Shown here: piece by piece, positions 28,573 through 40,602 of the stretch
Position numbering within the stretch: position 1 is the stretch's first letter
Layout of the letters: each line of letters begins with the position of its first letter
From: Dolomedes plantarius
Taxonomy: Eukaryota > Arthropoda > Arachnida > Araneae > Dolomedidae
Assembly: GCA_907164885.2 (NCBI GenBank)
Contig: OU015496.1
Coordinates: 164,907,941 to 164,971,940 of the forward strand
Direction: 5' to 3'
DNA: 64,000 bases
Notes under the pieces: generated by a model
Seen by the model: only the letters and a program-made list of their open reading frames with translations
Databases searched by the model: none
Told to the model about the DNA's origin: nothing
Program-made: the position numbers and the translations under genes

Positions 28573-28850
28573 GGGGCTTTAGTGGTATAGTGCTCAACTC
28601 ACTTGTCCAGGAGGCCTTGGGTTCGATTCTTCGGTTCATTCCATAAAGAACTGATGTATTTTTCGTTGTCATGGTTGGATCGAAGATAGAAAATATGTGG
28701 GTGACTTCTCTTTATCTTTAGCAACTGCGATCTTAGATTGCATTTTGACAACCATTTCATTTTCTCCGTTTCCAGGACATTACCCGTGCCCGGAGAATAT
28801 CAGGTTTCCTAACCACTTGGTAATTAGATTGACCCTTTAACATAAACCTA
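28573..28850 (+). mobile_element. tRNA-derived SINE
   Basis: The head carries an A-box-like TTTAGTGGTATAGTGCTC and a B-box-like TTGGGTTCGATTC about 25 bases later, the internal RNA polymerase III promoter of tRNA-derived SINEs. The body runs to about 28850, where TATTCGTTTATGC is duplicated. A functional tRNA is unlikely because the cloverleaf does not close well. Confidence 0.65.
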
Positions 28851-29108
28851 TTCGTTTATGCCTATTCGTTTATGCATGTATTTTGTGAAAACATAAGAAC
28901 ACTAGGGTGGCAAGACGTTTAAACCATTTTGATGGTCATTTCGGGGTAGTTGCTTGAGATGACCATGGTATACAGCAGGGATGGCAGTGTTAAAAAGCCA
29001 TTTGGAAATGTCCACATACTAAAAGAGCCAAACACAGAAAAAAGTTAAGTTTGATATGAAAGAAATTTTTAGCGTTGTTTTTCTAATGTTTTCATTAAAT
29101 AAAGTGTA
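28851..29108. other. noncoding; possible hAT left terminus
   Basis: CAGCAGGGATGGCAGTG near 28974 resembles a hAT terminus, but no partner end is found. Confidence 0.3.
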
Positions 29109-29770
29109 CTCTTGATTATTTGTGGGCAGATTATCCGGTCCGCGGATTATCCGTGCAGAAAAAAATCTGAAATCTTTATCCAAAACAATACCCACTTAAT
29201 TTATTGAAAACTGCATACAAATTTCTTCCGACTTACATATATATAAAACAAGATTTTTAAAACAACAGTTTTATATTTGAGTAGGTTTAATTTGATAAAA
29301 GATGCGAAAATGCAGTAAAATAACACTTCTTTAATTTCTTGAGATTATAAATACACTGATACCATGTAATGTTAAGGAAAATTCGTAGAGTAATATCAAA
29401 AGAAAAAATATATATATACATTTTAGGTAGTCTTTTTTAACGAAACTACCGCGGGTTACTAACGTAGGATTACTTATCGCTGCTTACTTTTTTTTTTTTT
29501 TCTCTCGCAACGGACTCTGAATTTTTTCTTTCCGGAGGACCGTTATTCAGGAACGTAACCCTGCGTTAAAATATATCAAAGACTCGGAAACACATACAAA
29601 AAAAGTTACGGATTACATACATAAATTAAATTAAACAAAATAGAAAAACAAGTGCAGTATTGAAATACAATAAGATTTAGTAGAAATTGTATACCTGTGT
29701 ATTTCAATTATTCATGCCACTACTCCCCTCCATTGATCCGGATAATCGGGGGGGGGGGGGGGGTGCAGTG
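29109..29770. mobile_element. Tigger-like element with a nested repeat R
   Basis: Left part has GATTATCCGGTCCGCGGATT, right part GATCCGGATAATCGGGG then GTGCAGTG, TA on both outer sides. The phrase theme resembles the fragment at 131-291. Repeat R (29427-29572) lies inside. Confidence 0.6.
29427..29572 (+). repeat. dispersed repeat R, copy 2 (short)
   Basis: GGTAGTC, TAACGAAACTACCGCGGGTT, TAGGATTACTTATCG, a poly-T and GGACCGTTATTCAGGAACGT, as in 34482-34708 but with the middle about 80 bp missing. Confidence 0.8.
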
Positions 29771-30108
29771 TACATCATTCTCCAATTGATAGAATAATTA
29801 ATAGTTCTAAATTCTTAATTAGTTTTTAATACCTGTAATAATTATATTTCTATTCATTCTTCTGCGATACTATTCGAATCTGGCATACATTGAGTTATCC
29901 CAGGTAGTAGCCATTCAGTTAAATGTGGATTTACCGTTATTGAGCGTTGTTTATTTTTTATCAACCTAAATGTAGAATACTAGGATTCAGAGCTACAAGT
30001 TGTACCAAAAATGGAAGCTAATCGACAAGCCGCTAGTTTAAATGGGCCCGCTGTATTGGAAATTTAAAAAAAAATACCATGAATTAAAAAATTTTTATTC
30101 TAGCGAGA
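29771..30108. other. noncoding, nothing recognised
   Basis: AT-rich; its last 12 bases form the target-site duplication of the next LINE. Confidence 0.5.
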
Positions 30109-30798
30109 ACAGAAAACACCATCCGGTGATACAACCAATCATTTGAAAATTGGCCCTCGTGAATTTGAAACTGTTCCTGGTTTTAATTACCTTGGATCTT
30201 TTGTTAATGGAGAAAAAAAAAACATATTTCTGAAGTTCAAAATCGCATCTCACTGGCCAACAAAACCTTCTTTGGACTTCTCTCTTTATTGAAGTGTCAG
30301 TTTGTCTCCAGAAAAACAAAGCTTCTTATCTATAAAACTATCGTTAGGCCGGTCCTAATGTATGGTTCGGAAACTTGGTCTCTAACAAAAAAAAAATGGA
30401 GAATACAGCATTGCAGTCTTCGAGAGAAGGGTTCTCAGAAGCACCCTTGGTGGTGTCAAAGAAAATGGCCTATGGCGGAGACGTTTTAATTCAGAAATCT
30501 ATAGATTTCTTAAACAGCCCGATATTATTAAAAGTCTTACAATTAAAAGAATGAACTGGGCCTATCATATTGCTAGAATGGATGAAAGAAAAATCCAGCA
30601 AAGAAGATTTTTGTTGCAAGGCCCTTTACTAGTCGGAAAAGAAGAAGGCCAAAACTAAGCTGGCTCCGTTGAATCAGATTTTAGAGTGATTGGAGTGAGG
30701 AACTGTCAGACTATGTCTAGAAATAGGTTGTCTTGGAGGAATCTCCAACAGAAGGCCCTGGCCCACCCTGGGCAATAGTGCCAAATATGATGGTGATG
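30109..30798 (+). mobile_element. 5'-truncated LINE (C-terminal reverse transcriptase)
   Basis: Flanked by an exact 12-bp duplication ATTCTAGCGAGA (30097-30108 and 30799-30810), the mark of target-primed reverse transcription. Readable pieces in order: FETVPGFNYLGSFVNGE, then (other frame) LVSRKTKLLIYKTIVRPVLM and YGSETWSLTKK, then MNWAYHIARMDER-like and a Lys/Arg-rich end. These are the thumb/C-terminal region of RTE/craTe-type LINE reverse transcriptases. The 3' end has a short TGATGGTGATGATT tail. Frameshifts and stops make it dead. The catalytic FADD region is upstream of the truncation. Confidence 0.88.
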
Positions 30799-30810
30799 AT
30801 TCTAGCGAGA

Positions 30811-31106
30811 AGATGGGAAAAAGCGTTAAATAAGAAAATTTATTTTAGAAAAATTCAGAGAGCACTAAATCATTAGAAAAACTGATCATTGAACCAATAG
30901 CTATAAAAAAGTGAAAAGAACAGAAAAAAAAAATGAAAATAAGACTTGCGGGCTGCAGTTTGGCTACATCTTATATATTGCCTGGTGATTTCGGGTGCTT
31001 AGATTTCTGCAGCAGTGGTGTGTGTGCAAACTGTGTGTGGAGGGGGAGGGGGGGATTGAAGGGGTCGCGAATAGTTTGAAGGAAATTTATATCATATTGA
31101 ATTATA
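30811..31106. other. noncoding, nothing recognised
   Basis: Contains a GA/G-rich patch at 31037-31055. Confidence 0.45.
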
Positions 31107-31119
31107 TAATTAAAAATAT

Positions 31120-32233
31120 GTTGTTGTTTCTTACGACCCCTGGCTGGAATGTAATTCCAGCCCAAGTCCATACTAGGACATCGATGCGACATCGATGTCG
31201 ATGTTTTCAAAACATCGATGTTTTGATAAAAACATCGATGTTTTAAACGTCGATTTATTGAAGCCTATTTTTTTTTAACATCGATGTTTTGTGCTCGATG
31301 TTTTACGTTGTCTCGATGTTTTCTTTTAAATCAAAATTTACCATAATAGAAAAAAAATTAACGACGTAGCATGATTTTCCCACTCAGTAAATGTAAGTCT
31401 GAATTCTGAAAAGGACGAATACAAAAGGGGGAACGATTAGAGACAAATGGCAATGAACAACCAATGAATAATAATTATATGCCCCAATAATTGTTATTCA
31501 CAGTAAAGAAAAAATAAACTTGTTCAGTTTTCCCCCATACGTTCGTTTTGCATCAGTACTTCAAATTGGTGTAAATATATGCAATTTTCTTTTTTATTAT
31601 TTAATTTGAAAATAAAAGATTTGTTAATAAATTGCAATAATTTCTTCCTCAAATTTCTGGTAAAAGTAATAAAATGTGTAATGGAAATTCTGCGATATGC
31701 GCTGACTCTAGCAACCAAGTTTTTGTCATTTGTGTCAGCCCGATCTTAGAGTAAAATTACCCCCCCCCCCCCTCCATGACTAACCGAAGTAACATTAATC
31801 CTAGAGGTTACTAAACCAGTTTTAAAAAATGAAAGTTCACAAACATCGATGTTTAAAAACATCGATGGTTTGGGGGGCGATGTTTTATTAGCATCGATGT
31901 TTTAATATAGAATATCGATGTTTCGAAACATCGATATTTTGTTGTCGATGTCGCATCCCTAGTCCATTCGGGCTGAAGTGTGCGGCTCCGGTTTGAATAG
32001 CACCACAAGGATCGGAGATCCTCTTAGCTAGTTGCCACCTCAATTTTGACCAAGCACCCCCAGGGGCGACCGTACCCTCTCCTAGCCTCTCTGACCTTCA
32101 TAGAGGGACTTTCCGATCTACGGTACCCTAATCCGGCCTAGACACGGAGGCATTTAACGGCGCGCACCGGGAATCGAATCGAGCACCCTCAGCACCGAAA
32201 GCCAGCACGTTACCACAAAGCCACCCCCAACCC
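31120..32233 (-). mobile_element. tRNA-derived SINE (family S1) with nested hAT
   Basis: Flanked by a 13-bp duplication TAATTAAAAATAT (31107-31119 and 32234-32246). On the minus strand it begins with a tRNA-like head (A-box GTGGCTTTGTGGTAACG, B-box GCTCGATTCGATTCCC, plus positions about 32160-32228), then a body, then a TTG/AAC-rich tail. Without the nested hAT (31174-31961) it is about 320 bp. A 5'-truncated relative is at 63144-63650. Confidence 0.9.
31174..31961 (-). mobile_element. 788-bp hAT-like element with ATCGATG arrays, copy 2
   Basis: Inverted copy of 17112-17870. Ends TAGGACATCGATGCGACATC and GTCGATGTCGCATCCCTA, with an 8-bp duplication GTCCATAC/GTCCATTC (one difference). Both ends contain repeated AACATCGATGTTTT units. 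Inserted inside the S1 SINE, so it is younger than that copy. Confidence 0.92.
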
Positions 32234-32246
32234 TAATTAAAAATAT

Positions 32247-32802
32247 ACTTTAAATTATCTATAATTACATATTTTAAAAATTTTTTGCATAGTTATATTT
32301 TGTATGTTTAAAGATATATAGCGTATGATTCTGTTAAATAAGGTGTCAAACGTTCTTACAATAGTCAGCAAAAAACAATAAAATAGTTTGTCAACATTTG
32401 CTAACTTCATTTTCCTATTTTTTGTTAGCATTTTCATATTTTTCCTTTAATAGCTACTACCAAATAATTTTCAATGAGGTCGAATGATTTTTTATTAAAA
32501 GAAAGTGGTTCGCGGTCGAAAAAAGTTTGCGCACCCCTGTTCTACAGTTCTAATGATGGCGATAGCCGTGACAAGGAGTTATTTCCGCTAGTAAACAAGT
32601 ACATGGAAATATGTAAGAGTTTACCATACTACTAGAGTTTACTATAGACACTATACTAGAGGATTCTATACTAGAGTTTGCGATGCGTCCGAAAATAATA
32701 TTAAGCAATCTGTAACTGCATCAAATTACAAATTATTAAACAGATGGATTTTCCTCGTTTTTACACCGTTTTATCAAAAGAAATCAAAACGTTATATAGA
32801 AG
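32247..32802. other. noncoding; possible hAT right terminus
   Basis: AGTTTGCGCACCCCTG near 32524-32539 is the reverse of a CAGGGGTGCGCAAACT hAT terminus. No left partner located. Confidence 0.4.
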
Positions 32803-33009
32803 CAGGGCCTTTTTATCGCATGGGCAAATCGGGACTTTGCCCAGGGCCCCCTGATGCTAGGGGGCCCCAAAACCCCCTTGGTGAATGCACCTAGTACTTC
32901 TAATAGTATGTACAGCCCATGGATAGTTCTTATTTTTATAAATGTTCGTAAGGGGGGCCCCCAAAATAGCATCTACCCAGGGGCCCCCAGCGTTCATAAT
33001 CGGGCCCTG
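32803..33009. mobile_element. 207-bp hAT MITE
   Basis: Begins CAGGGCC and ends GGGCCCTG, with GGGGCCCC blocks inside both ends. Exact 8-bp duplication TATAGAAG (32795-32802 and 33010-33017). Confidence 0.9.
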
Positions 33010-33017
33010 TATAGAAG

Positions 33018-34481
33018 ATGAATACAACTTTATTTTTGTCGCAGTTTTTCCAACGAGTTTTTCTTTTCTAATTTTGTTTGTCTTTTTAAATTGTGTAACA
33101 GTTGTTAACACTCGTATTTAATCACGATAAATAGTAAATTTAACGTGAAAGCTATGTCACTGTAAATTAGCTTTTTACGGGGGATATTTCGAAATATTTT
33201 TAAGGAAATATCTTTTAATTTTCCCCTTTTCGAATCCCATGCAGTGCTAAGTGAAAAAAGGAGGAACTTTTCTTCGACCGAGCATTTTATGAGAGCTGAG
33301 TTTTAATGCCAAATAGCACTCATTTATTTCTCATTCTCAAAACATACATTTCATTTATCAACCATTCCGACTTTTGACTGCTTACAGCGCCATCTATTAG
33401 TTAATGCGGGAATTGCATTTGCTCGTGGTTTTTGCTGCTCACGTGCAGCACCCGTTGTTGGTAAACATAGTCACAAATCTACCTTTTATAACTCTTTTTT
33501 CGATGAATGCCAGAGACAACGAATGAAATAAAAATATTGATATGACAGAAAAATGAAAGTTCTTACTCAGGATATAGTTATTTCTCAAGAGATATTTAGC
33601 AGAAAATCTCCAAAGACAATAATAGCTCTAAAACTTTTTTAGAATGTACCACATTTTTTTTTCCAATAAAGCTGGCGCAAATCACATCTTCGAAAGAATA
33701 GCTATTGTATCTTGAAAATGATGTAGGTGTTTTTTAATGTAATAAAAGAAAATCGTTATATATATATTTTTAAGTTAAATATGACGAAGGTAATTAAAGA
33801 ATTTTTTTTTTTTTTTTTATGAAGCCTAAACTAAATATTCTCTTGACAATCTTTATCATCTCTTAAATGAAATTTAAAAAAATTTAAAAAATTATAAAAA
33901 TCAGTAGAAAAGTTTTATTTTTTTCTTTTAGAAATAAATGCGAGCACAAATACTTCTGTTTATTTAAAATTTTGAAGTCGATAACTGAAACAAACTATTA
34001 CTAAGGTTATGTTGATAACGATCATATAGCTTATTTAAATTTCAATTACAAATTTATATTCTTTGAAACAAACGTTCCTTCAATGTAAGCATACTATCAG
34101 ATGATATCAACTGTCCAGCGCCTGGACTGAACCTCTGGTGTTTCAAAGCCAATGTTAAGTCAATAAGGAAGTTTCCCGGAAATTGCAAATTCGCATTTAA
34201 ATATTTTGAGAAAATTTTTTCTGCATTAGATACCTGATAACTTAATAATTGGCGACCGTTTATTAATTTTTCGTTTTCTCTTAAAATTTAATTTTAAATG
34301 ACTGTCAAATTTATGAACAGAAAAAAATAAGCGGTACTTTTGCTTTGTAAATACTCGAGATCAAATAATAATGCAATTTGGCTGCTTTTCTGCCAATCAT
34401 GTCAACATAGTACATGCCTTCTTCTTGAAGAGAGAAACTTGGTTTCCAGCTACAGCGGAGAAAAAAATATATATATATTTC
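33018..34481. other. AT-rich noncoding, nothing recognised
   Basis: No supported frame. A long T-run lies near 33801-33819. Confidence 0.5.
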
Positions 34482-34708
34482 AGGTAGTCTCATCTAACGA
34501 AACTACCGCGGGTTATTAACATAGGATTACTTATCGTTACTTATTTCTTTTTTTTTTCTTCCCCTCCACGCATTTTGGTACTTTTCTGTTTAGCTATTTA
34601 CTGTTACTGGGTTTGGCGCCCTGCCAAAATTATATCTCGCGACGCCGAACAATTTTTTTCCCTCCGTAGGACCGTTATTGAGGAACGTAATCCTACGTTA
34701 AAATTACT
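34482..34708 (+). repeat. dispersed repeat R, copy 3 (most complete)
   Basis: TAACGAAACTACCGCGGGTT, ATAGGATTACTTATCG, a T-run, GGTTTGGCGCCCTGCC, GTAGGACCGTTATTGAGG, and GTAATCCTACGTTA at the right. TAACRTAGGATTAC occurs inverted at the two sides, so the unit can fold back. No flanking duplication identified. Confidence 0.8.
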
Positions 34709-34775
34709 CCAGCGCCTCTTTAAGTAATACGTCGCTCACTTCTCTGGATTTTCCCACAATCTCCTGAAGACATTC

Positions 34776-34945
34776 TAAGGGACCCATAGAATCCGTCAGC
34801 AACAGCGTTTCTCGTATTGACATATTTTAAACCAATCACAGACCTTAACAATCTCGTGGCTAATCGTCTGGAGGGTTGTAATTGGTTAAATATATTTCAA
34901 TACGAATAACGCTGACGCTGACGGATTCTATGTGAACAGGCCCTA
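34776..34945. mobile_element. 170-bp foldback MITE
   Basis: The arms 34786-34842 and 34874-34931, starting CATAGAATCCGTCAGC and ending GCTGACGGATTCTATG, are inverted copies about 55 bp long with a 30-bp loop. The outer bases (TAAGGGACC and GGCCCTAA) are also roughly inverted. Confidence 0.8.
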
Positions 34946-36100
34946 AATCCTCCAATCGCAATGGATCGCAGAGAGCGAGCAACAAATGTTCTAATCTTTT
35001 TAAACATCTGACCTAAGCAGCCTTTTTAATCTCTATTCTCTAGAAATGAAAATAAAATAATCCCATACTTCCTGACATAATTCGTAATTTTATGACGTAA
35101 ATCAGCGAAAGCTGATTTTATTTATATTTAATTCGTAAACGGAGAAAAATTCGTAAATGTTCTTAAAGGTCGTTAAATGTTCTGAGCGAAAAAAAAAAAA
35201 AACTTTTAAAGAACCCTTATGTAAATTTTAGTGATTACCTCTACCTTTAAGTAGCAGTTTCCTATTCATAATCTCTTAATTAACAATACCGTTCTCCTAG
35301 CCTGGAAACTATAGTGAGATATAATATCAATTTCCTTACTGATGAAATTTAAGAAGGGAGCATGAATTTTTCATTTTCAATTAGCAGTGCATAAATCACA
35401 ATTAAATGACGCATAAGAAATTTAATAAGAGAGGTTATCAATATTAAGATTTTCAAGAGTTCAGTGCTTAAAAGGAAAAGCTTAAAGAATCTTATGAACC
35501 AATAACCTTCGATTGACGAATGTTTGTGATCCGTTTAAGAGAAAATTTGCAATGATAAAGCTTTCATTCTAAAAACTTTTTAAGAGCAAAGACGGAATAA
35601 AAATGTGATGTAAAACTGTGTACCTCTTTAGCGTAGTTTACTGTTTGAACTATCTTATTTGAAAAGTATATTCAATGGCGAATACAAAAGGGTCATAGTC
35701 CCCCTATTTCCCCTTTAATTAAAGGGGGAGGTTCTACATTTTACTAATTTTGCTCTATATTGAGAGCTCATCGCGTACCTCCTTTGAGAGCGCTTTAAAG
35801 AATTTCTTTATTTACCTTTTCAGCTTCAAAATAATATCGATTTCAAGCAGTCAAATATATATGTGTAGTATTACGTACTGTTTTTCTGTTATAAAACAAC
35901 AGAACGTAGTAGTCTCCTACCAGGACAGAGAGGGTAGAAATGGCGGTTCTTGGTTTGAAAGCCCCCGCTCTAAACACTATATAGTCCCTCCGACTATGGA
36001 AAATTTCATACCATCTCTCTAAATATGGTCCATTACAAATATGATTACTTTTTTCACCGATTATAAATAGTCCCCTGGGAAAGTTTGAGAAGCTCCACTG
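34946..36100. other. AT-rich noncoding, nothing recognised
   Basis: No supported gene. Short unique stretch at 35880-36060. Confidence 0.5.
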
Positions 36101-36300
36101 GCCTTGAAATAACATTTCAATACACACAAAAAAATTAAACATAAAAACATTAACTATACTAATATAAGATACAACAATGCAAAATTGAACTTTCTTGTGT
36201 TTACTTCTTTTGCTTATTATTGTATTGTTGTATCATATATTAGTAGAGTTAATGTGTTTATTTTTAATTTTTTCGTGTATTGAAATGTTATTTCAAGGCC
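36101..36300. mobile_element. 200-bp foldback MITE with about 80-bp arms
   Basis: The left arm (36101-36180) from GCCTTGAAATAACATTTCAA pairs with the right arm (36218-36300), ending TTGAAATGTTATTTCAAGGC. About 9 in 10 positions match by eye. The loop is about 37 bp. Confidence 0.85.
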
Positions 36301-37744
36301 GGCGGAAATTGAGGATGTTGAGAACTCTCAGATCTCGGTTCTTGCACCAGTCGTGAATTCCACGAGACTCCAACTCTTCCTTTTCGCATTCTCAGAGATG
36401 CTCCGGTTCTCCCGAGAACAGTTTTGGGATCCAACAAAACTCTAGCATCCGAATGGTGCCATTTGTTTGCAGGTTTTCAGCTACCATTTAGTGGCAATGC
36501 ACGGGGAGCAACAGCTGTGCTCTGTCAATCTGGTCTGCTTCTATCAGCCGCGATAACAGTTCTCAGCTGTTTCGGGAAATCTCAAGGCCCCGCGAGGTAT
36601 TTCAGCCTTTGCCCCCTTCCGAACGAGGTGGTCGTGAGCCCCAAATCTGTAGAATTTCTTTCTGTGACATAATGCGGGGTGTCTGCGCCGTAAGTCAATG
36701 CAAGAATATTTTTTCTTTGAAAATATTCTCTGTTCCTATATTTAAGAGAGAAAATCTCAATCTATTAGTTCAAAGAACATCTTAGGTTTTAAAAGGCCGA
36801 AAACCAGTTCAGTGTCTGTGATTTTTTTGCGAATGCTCTCTACAGTTAAATTATGTACATTAGGTTCAAATTTTGCAGTTCAGTTGAACCCCAATAAAAA
36901 AAACTTAAAGCTGCCGCAATTTATTATAATGAATAAGGTTTAGGAAAAAGCCGACTTCGAAAACAAATTTTGGAATAACAAAACTATTGTTCAGGCAAAT
37001 AGACTTTTAATATTGAGCATTAGAAGTGACAAAAGGTATATTATATACGGCCGATAAAATTAACTGTTACACTAAAATGCATAGCTTAGAGCATGATTTA
37101 ATGATATCCTTTCAATAAGTCTCTTCTGTGTTTCTCGCGAGTCATTTGTATCAGTATAATACCAGCTATCGATATAATACCAGAATTCTGCGTTTGTTTG
37201 TCTGTAATTCAATCGACAAAAGAGGGGGCCCATTTGGAAGAATGGAGTACCCTTGATGTGGGCAAAAACATTAAAAAAAAAGGCTGCCTCTAAATCTGAC
37301 CACGGGTCACTGAAATATAACTTTTTGTTTTTATTATGTTTCACAGTGAATTTATTACGTTTAGTCAAAAACAGAGGATTCATTTCAAATTTCATCGCTG
37401 CCATTTATCAAATGAAAGGAGATTTTTTCTTTTCTTCGTGTAGTTTATTATTCAGTGTCGACGGAAGATGACGAGGAGATTTCAGATTTCATTGCTGCCG
37501 TTTATCGGCTCGAAGAGGAATTGTTTAAAAAAAACGGCACTACCATGGTTACTTGGCTCGAACGAGCACAATTAGCAGTGCTTGAAATTGTACTCGTTTT
37601 TATGCTCTCATTAAAGTTTTAAAAAGAAAATTCGTCTTTTAGGCCCATTGTTTCTAGCATAGGTACTGCTACTTAACCTTAGTTCGCTTTTTAGTTTGAG
37701 TGGCTAATTTCCCTTTTTAGTTATTTCGCTTTTTAGTTAATTCC
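36301..37744. other. unclassified; two coding-looking patches
   Basis: 36310-36680 is markedly richer in G+C than its surroundings, but its frames match nothing I know. 37366-37620 contains two related phrases that translate to FISNFIAAIYQMKGDF and ISDFIAAVYRLEEEL about 94 bp apart. The second follows a possible splice acceptor (TTATTATTCAG, ending at 37455) and stays open to a stop at 37622. No gene call is justified. Confidence 0.3.
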
Positions 37745-39865
37745 CCCTTTGTGTTCTAATAACACCCACACTGCTTCGGACCCTAATATATTTTTTAATA
37801 AAATTCAAAAATATCTCTACTGATAATTTCACTCACTTGGATCTGTGATTTTATGAAGGATAGACTGATTAGAGTGAAATTGAATAACGTTTTATCTAAA
37901 ACTTTTAAACTCAGTCAGGGAGTTCCGCAGGGATCTGTATTGAGCCCTCTCCTCTTCTCGTGTTTTTTGTTGGCATTGAAAAAGTCATAACTAAGGTGCG
38001 AGGTCGGCCTTTTTGGGGATGACATTGTTCTCTGGAACTCCAATTCCGATATTTGCCATATTGATCATTTGATTAACCTTACCCTCACTGACGTGTTGGA
38101 GTTTGCTAATACTCATAAATTGTACTTTAACACTTAAAAGTGCATAGTTAGCTTCTTCACCACAAATAGACATTCGTACAACTATCAGCCTAACATCACA
38201 ATGGATGGCGGCTCTCTACTCTGTGAAAAACAGCCCAAATACCTAGGTTACAGATCCTAAGATCTTGAGCAATAAACATATAGAGAACTTGGTGGAAAAG
38301 AAAGGAGGAGACTTAACATCCTGAAATAGATCTCTGGAAGAGATTGGGGTGCTGGTGCCACCTTTTCCCGAGGACAACCTATATATCTCTAATTAGACCC
38401 GTATTAGAATATGGTTCTCAAATTTAATTTTGTGCGTCATCCACTAACCTTTTAAGATTAGAGAGAGTTCAATTGAGTGCTGCTCGAATTATCACTGGCA
38501 TACGAAATAGTCCTGCTGAACTGGTTCTTTATGAGAGTGACCTGCAGCCTTTGAGTTTAAGAAGAAGCGCAAGGCTTGTAAAATATTTCAACAAACTTTA
38601 CAGTTTTGATGAACATAATTGAAAATCTTCATTCCTCAGAAGTTGATCAAACAACCAAAGATTAAGCAGATATAGTCCTTTTTCTCAGATGGAGTTAATG
38701 GGATTATTGGACCAAAATGTTGAAAGGTACTCCTTGAGGCCAATTGTCAACCCTCTGGAGGGTCTGCCTAGAGTTCATTTCCAAACAGAACTCCGGTCCC
38801 TCACAATTATATATATATATATATATATATATGACTTACCAGAATACTTGCGTCAGCTTGCTCTTGAAATCATAAATTAAATCCCTCATACTGCGATTCA
38901 GATTTATACCGATGGCAGTAAAGATGAACACAATGCCTGCGGCAGTGGTGTTTTTATCAAGACCCCTACTAACTACAATCATTACAAGTTTAGGAATGCA
39001 GATTACTGGTCAGTTTTCAGATCTGAACTTATTGCCATTGAAGAGGGATTGAAAACTATTAAAACTGAAACCTCTCACCGTGATATTTGGATCCTAACTG
39101 ACAGCCGCAGTGCCATTCAGCATTTGAGCAGCTGGACAAGAGTCGGACACAGAGCTTCACTTTCGATGCTGGAGATCCTCAAAGATATTTCTCAACAACA
39201 AGAGGTTTATTTTCAAGGGTGCTGTCACATATAGGACTTTTTGGAAATGAGACTACTGATATTCTTGCTAAGGATGGAGCCTCTCTTCCTATTTCTTCGC
39301 GAGATACTTTGACCTATCTGGAAATTTACTCAAGAAGAAAACTTATAAGCCAGCATTCATGGACAACCCCTCCGACACACAACTGGTATGACCGAAAATC
39401 TGCTGGTGGTGCCCTTACTGTCAAGGGCGACAGAAGGATACAGCAGACTTGCTAGTGGACACCTAAAATGTCTTGCTAACAATCAGGGGCAAAAATTTTA
39501 CCCTTTTTGCTCCAAATGCAATACTGCTGAAGCCTCTCCTGACCATATTTTAGACTGCCTGGCGCTTGCCAAGGAGGATATTTATAAGAGACCCTTTGCT
39601 TGTTTCTGATTTCATTGTAACTTTTGGCCTCTTGGATCTGGTTTAGCCTACGGCTAGAGCGGGTGGAATAAGTCACACACACTAATTTCTACTTCAGTCA
39701 TCTGACTCTGACTGAGAGCAAACAAAAACCTAGTGCGTCTTTGGGGTTACACTCCCACGCACTGCTCTCTCTCGCAATTTCACCAGACTGACTGACTACC
39801 GTGGGGTCCCCCTCATAGGACCCCCACGGCGTCGTCTCCCTACGTCGTAAAAGGGCGCCATGAAC

Positions 39866-39870
<5 letters not shown>
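37745..39870 (+). mobile_element. degraded RNase H-bearing LINE (I/R1-like)
   Basis: Readable in order, across frameshifts: LSKTFKLSQGVPQGSVLSPL (reverse transcriptase motif B region, about 37895-37950), FGDDIVLWNS (motif C, normally F-x-DD, about 38011-38040), PKYLGY, ITGIRNSPAELVL, then RNase H with IYTDGSKDEHNACGSG (about 38898), FRSELIAIEEGL (E motif), ILTDSRSAIQHL (D motif, about 39090) and GLFGNETTDILAK (about 39235). A Cys/His cluster CSKCNTAEASPDHILDC follows at about 39510-39560. A (TA)n insertion interrupts it at 38807-38832. RNase H after reverse transcriptase is characteristic of I-group LINEs. Several stops: dead. Confidence 0.88.
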
Positions 39871-39925
<55 letters not shown>

Positions 39926-40135
39926 ATTTTATAATAAATGAATATTTGTTTTTTAATAATATCATTAAAACTGTTATTTTAATTATTTTATAAACATACT
40001 TATTGAGATTAAAATTTTATTTAATTTATTTATATAGAATTAAATTTATTTATTTATTATAAAGTATATTATAAAGTATTAAGTATATTATAAAGTATTA
40101 AGTAAATTTATTATAAAGTATATTAAATTAAAACG
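39871..40135. repeat. (TA)n and AT-rich tandem repeat
   Basis: (TA)n at 39870-39925. Repeats of TATTATAAAGTAT lie near 40055-40130. Confidence 0.85.
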
Positions 40136-40222
40136 TCATTCTGAGGCAGTAATTAAAACAGCATTTAATATCTGTAACCTAGGTATAGTGGGACAACTTA
40201 ATCTAATCAATAAAATGAAAGC

Positions 40223-40594
40223 CGGGGCCCGATTTAGAAAATTCTTGACTATAGGCACAACTCGGGATGGGGCCCCCCTAACACTGATGTGGGCGTAAAA
40301 TTTCCAAAATTGACACACAAAAGAAAAATAATCATGAATCATTGTGAAAGAACCATTTTACCAAGAATTGGCTATTTAAAGCGTAGAAGCCTAGAACATT
40401 ATCAAATAACAAAAAGCAATACAACATATTAACTTCATCATTAAAACATCAATACAATGCAACCAGAAAAACTTATTAATCCCCTATAAACACTATAACA
40501 TACATATGATGAACCAATCAATCAAATTTGAAAGGATATATAAAAAAACTGCTATTAAAAAAGGTAAACGAGCCTAATGGAAAATCAGGGCCTG
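40223..40594. mobile_element. 372-bp hAT-like MITE
   Basis: CGGGGCCCGATTT at the left and AAATCAGGGCCTG at the right. ATGAAAGC (40215-40222) and CTGAAAGC (40595-40602) are an 8-bp duplication with one difference. The GGGGCC theme resembles 32803-33009. Confidence 0.65.
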
Positions 40595-40602
40595 CTGAAA
40601 GC

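Noticed and set aside
28573..28640. Functional tRNA gene
   Set aside because: A and B boxes are present but the acceptor stem does not pair and a SINE body follows.
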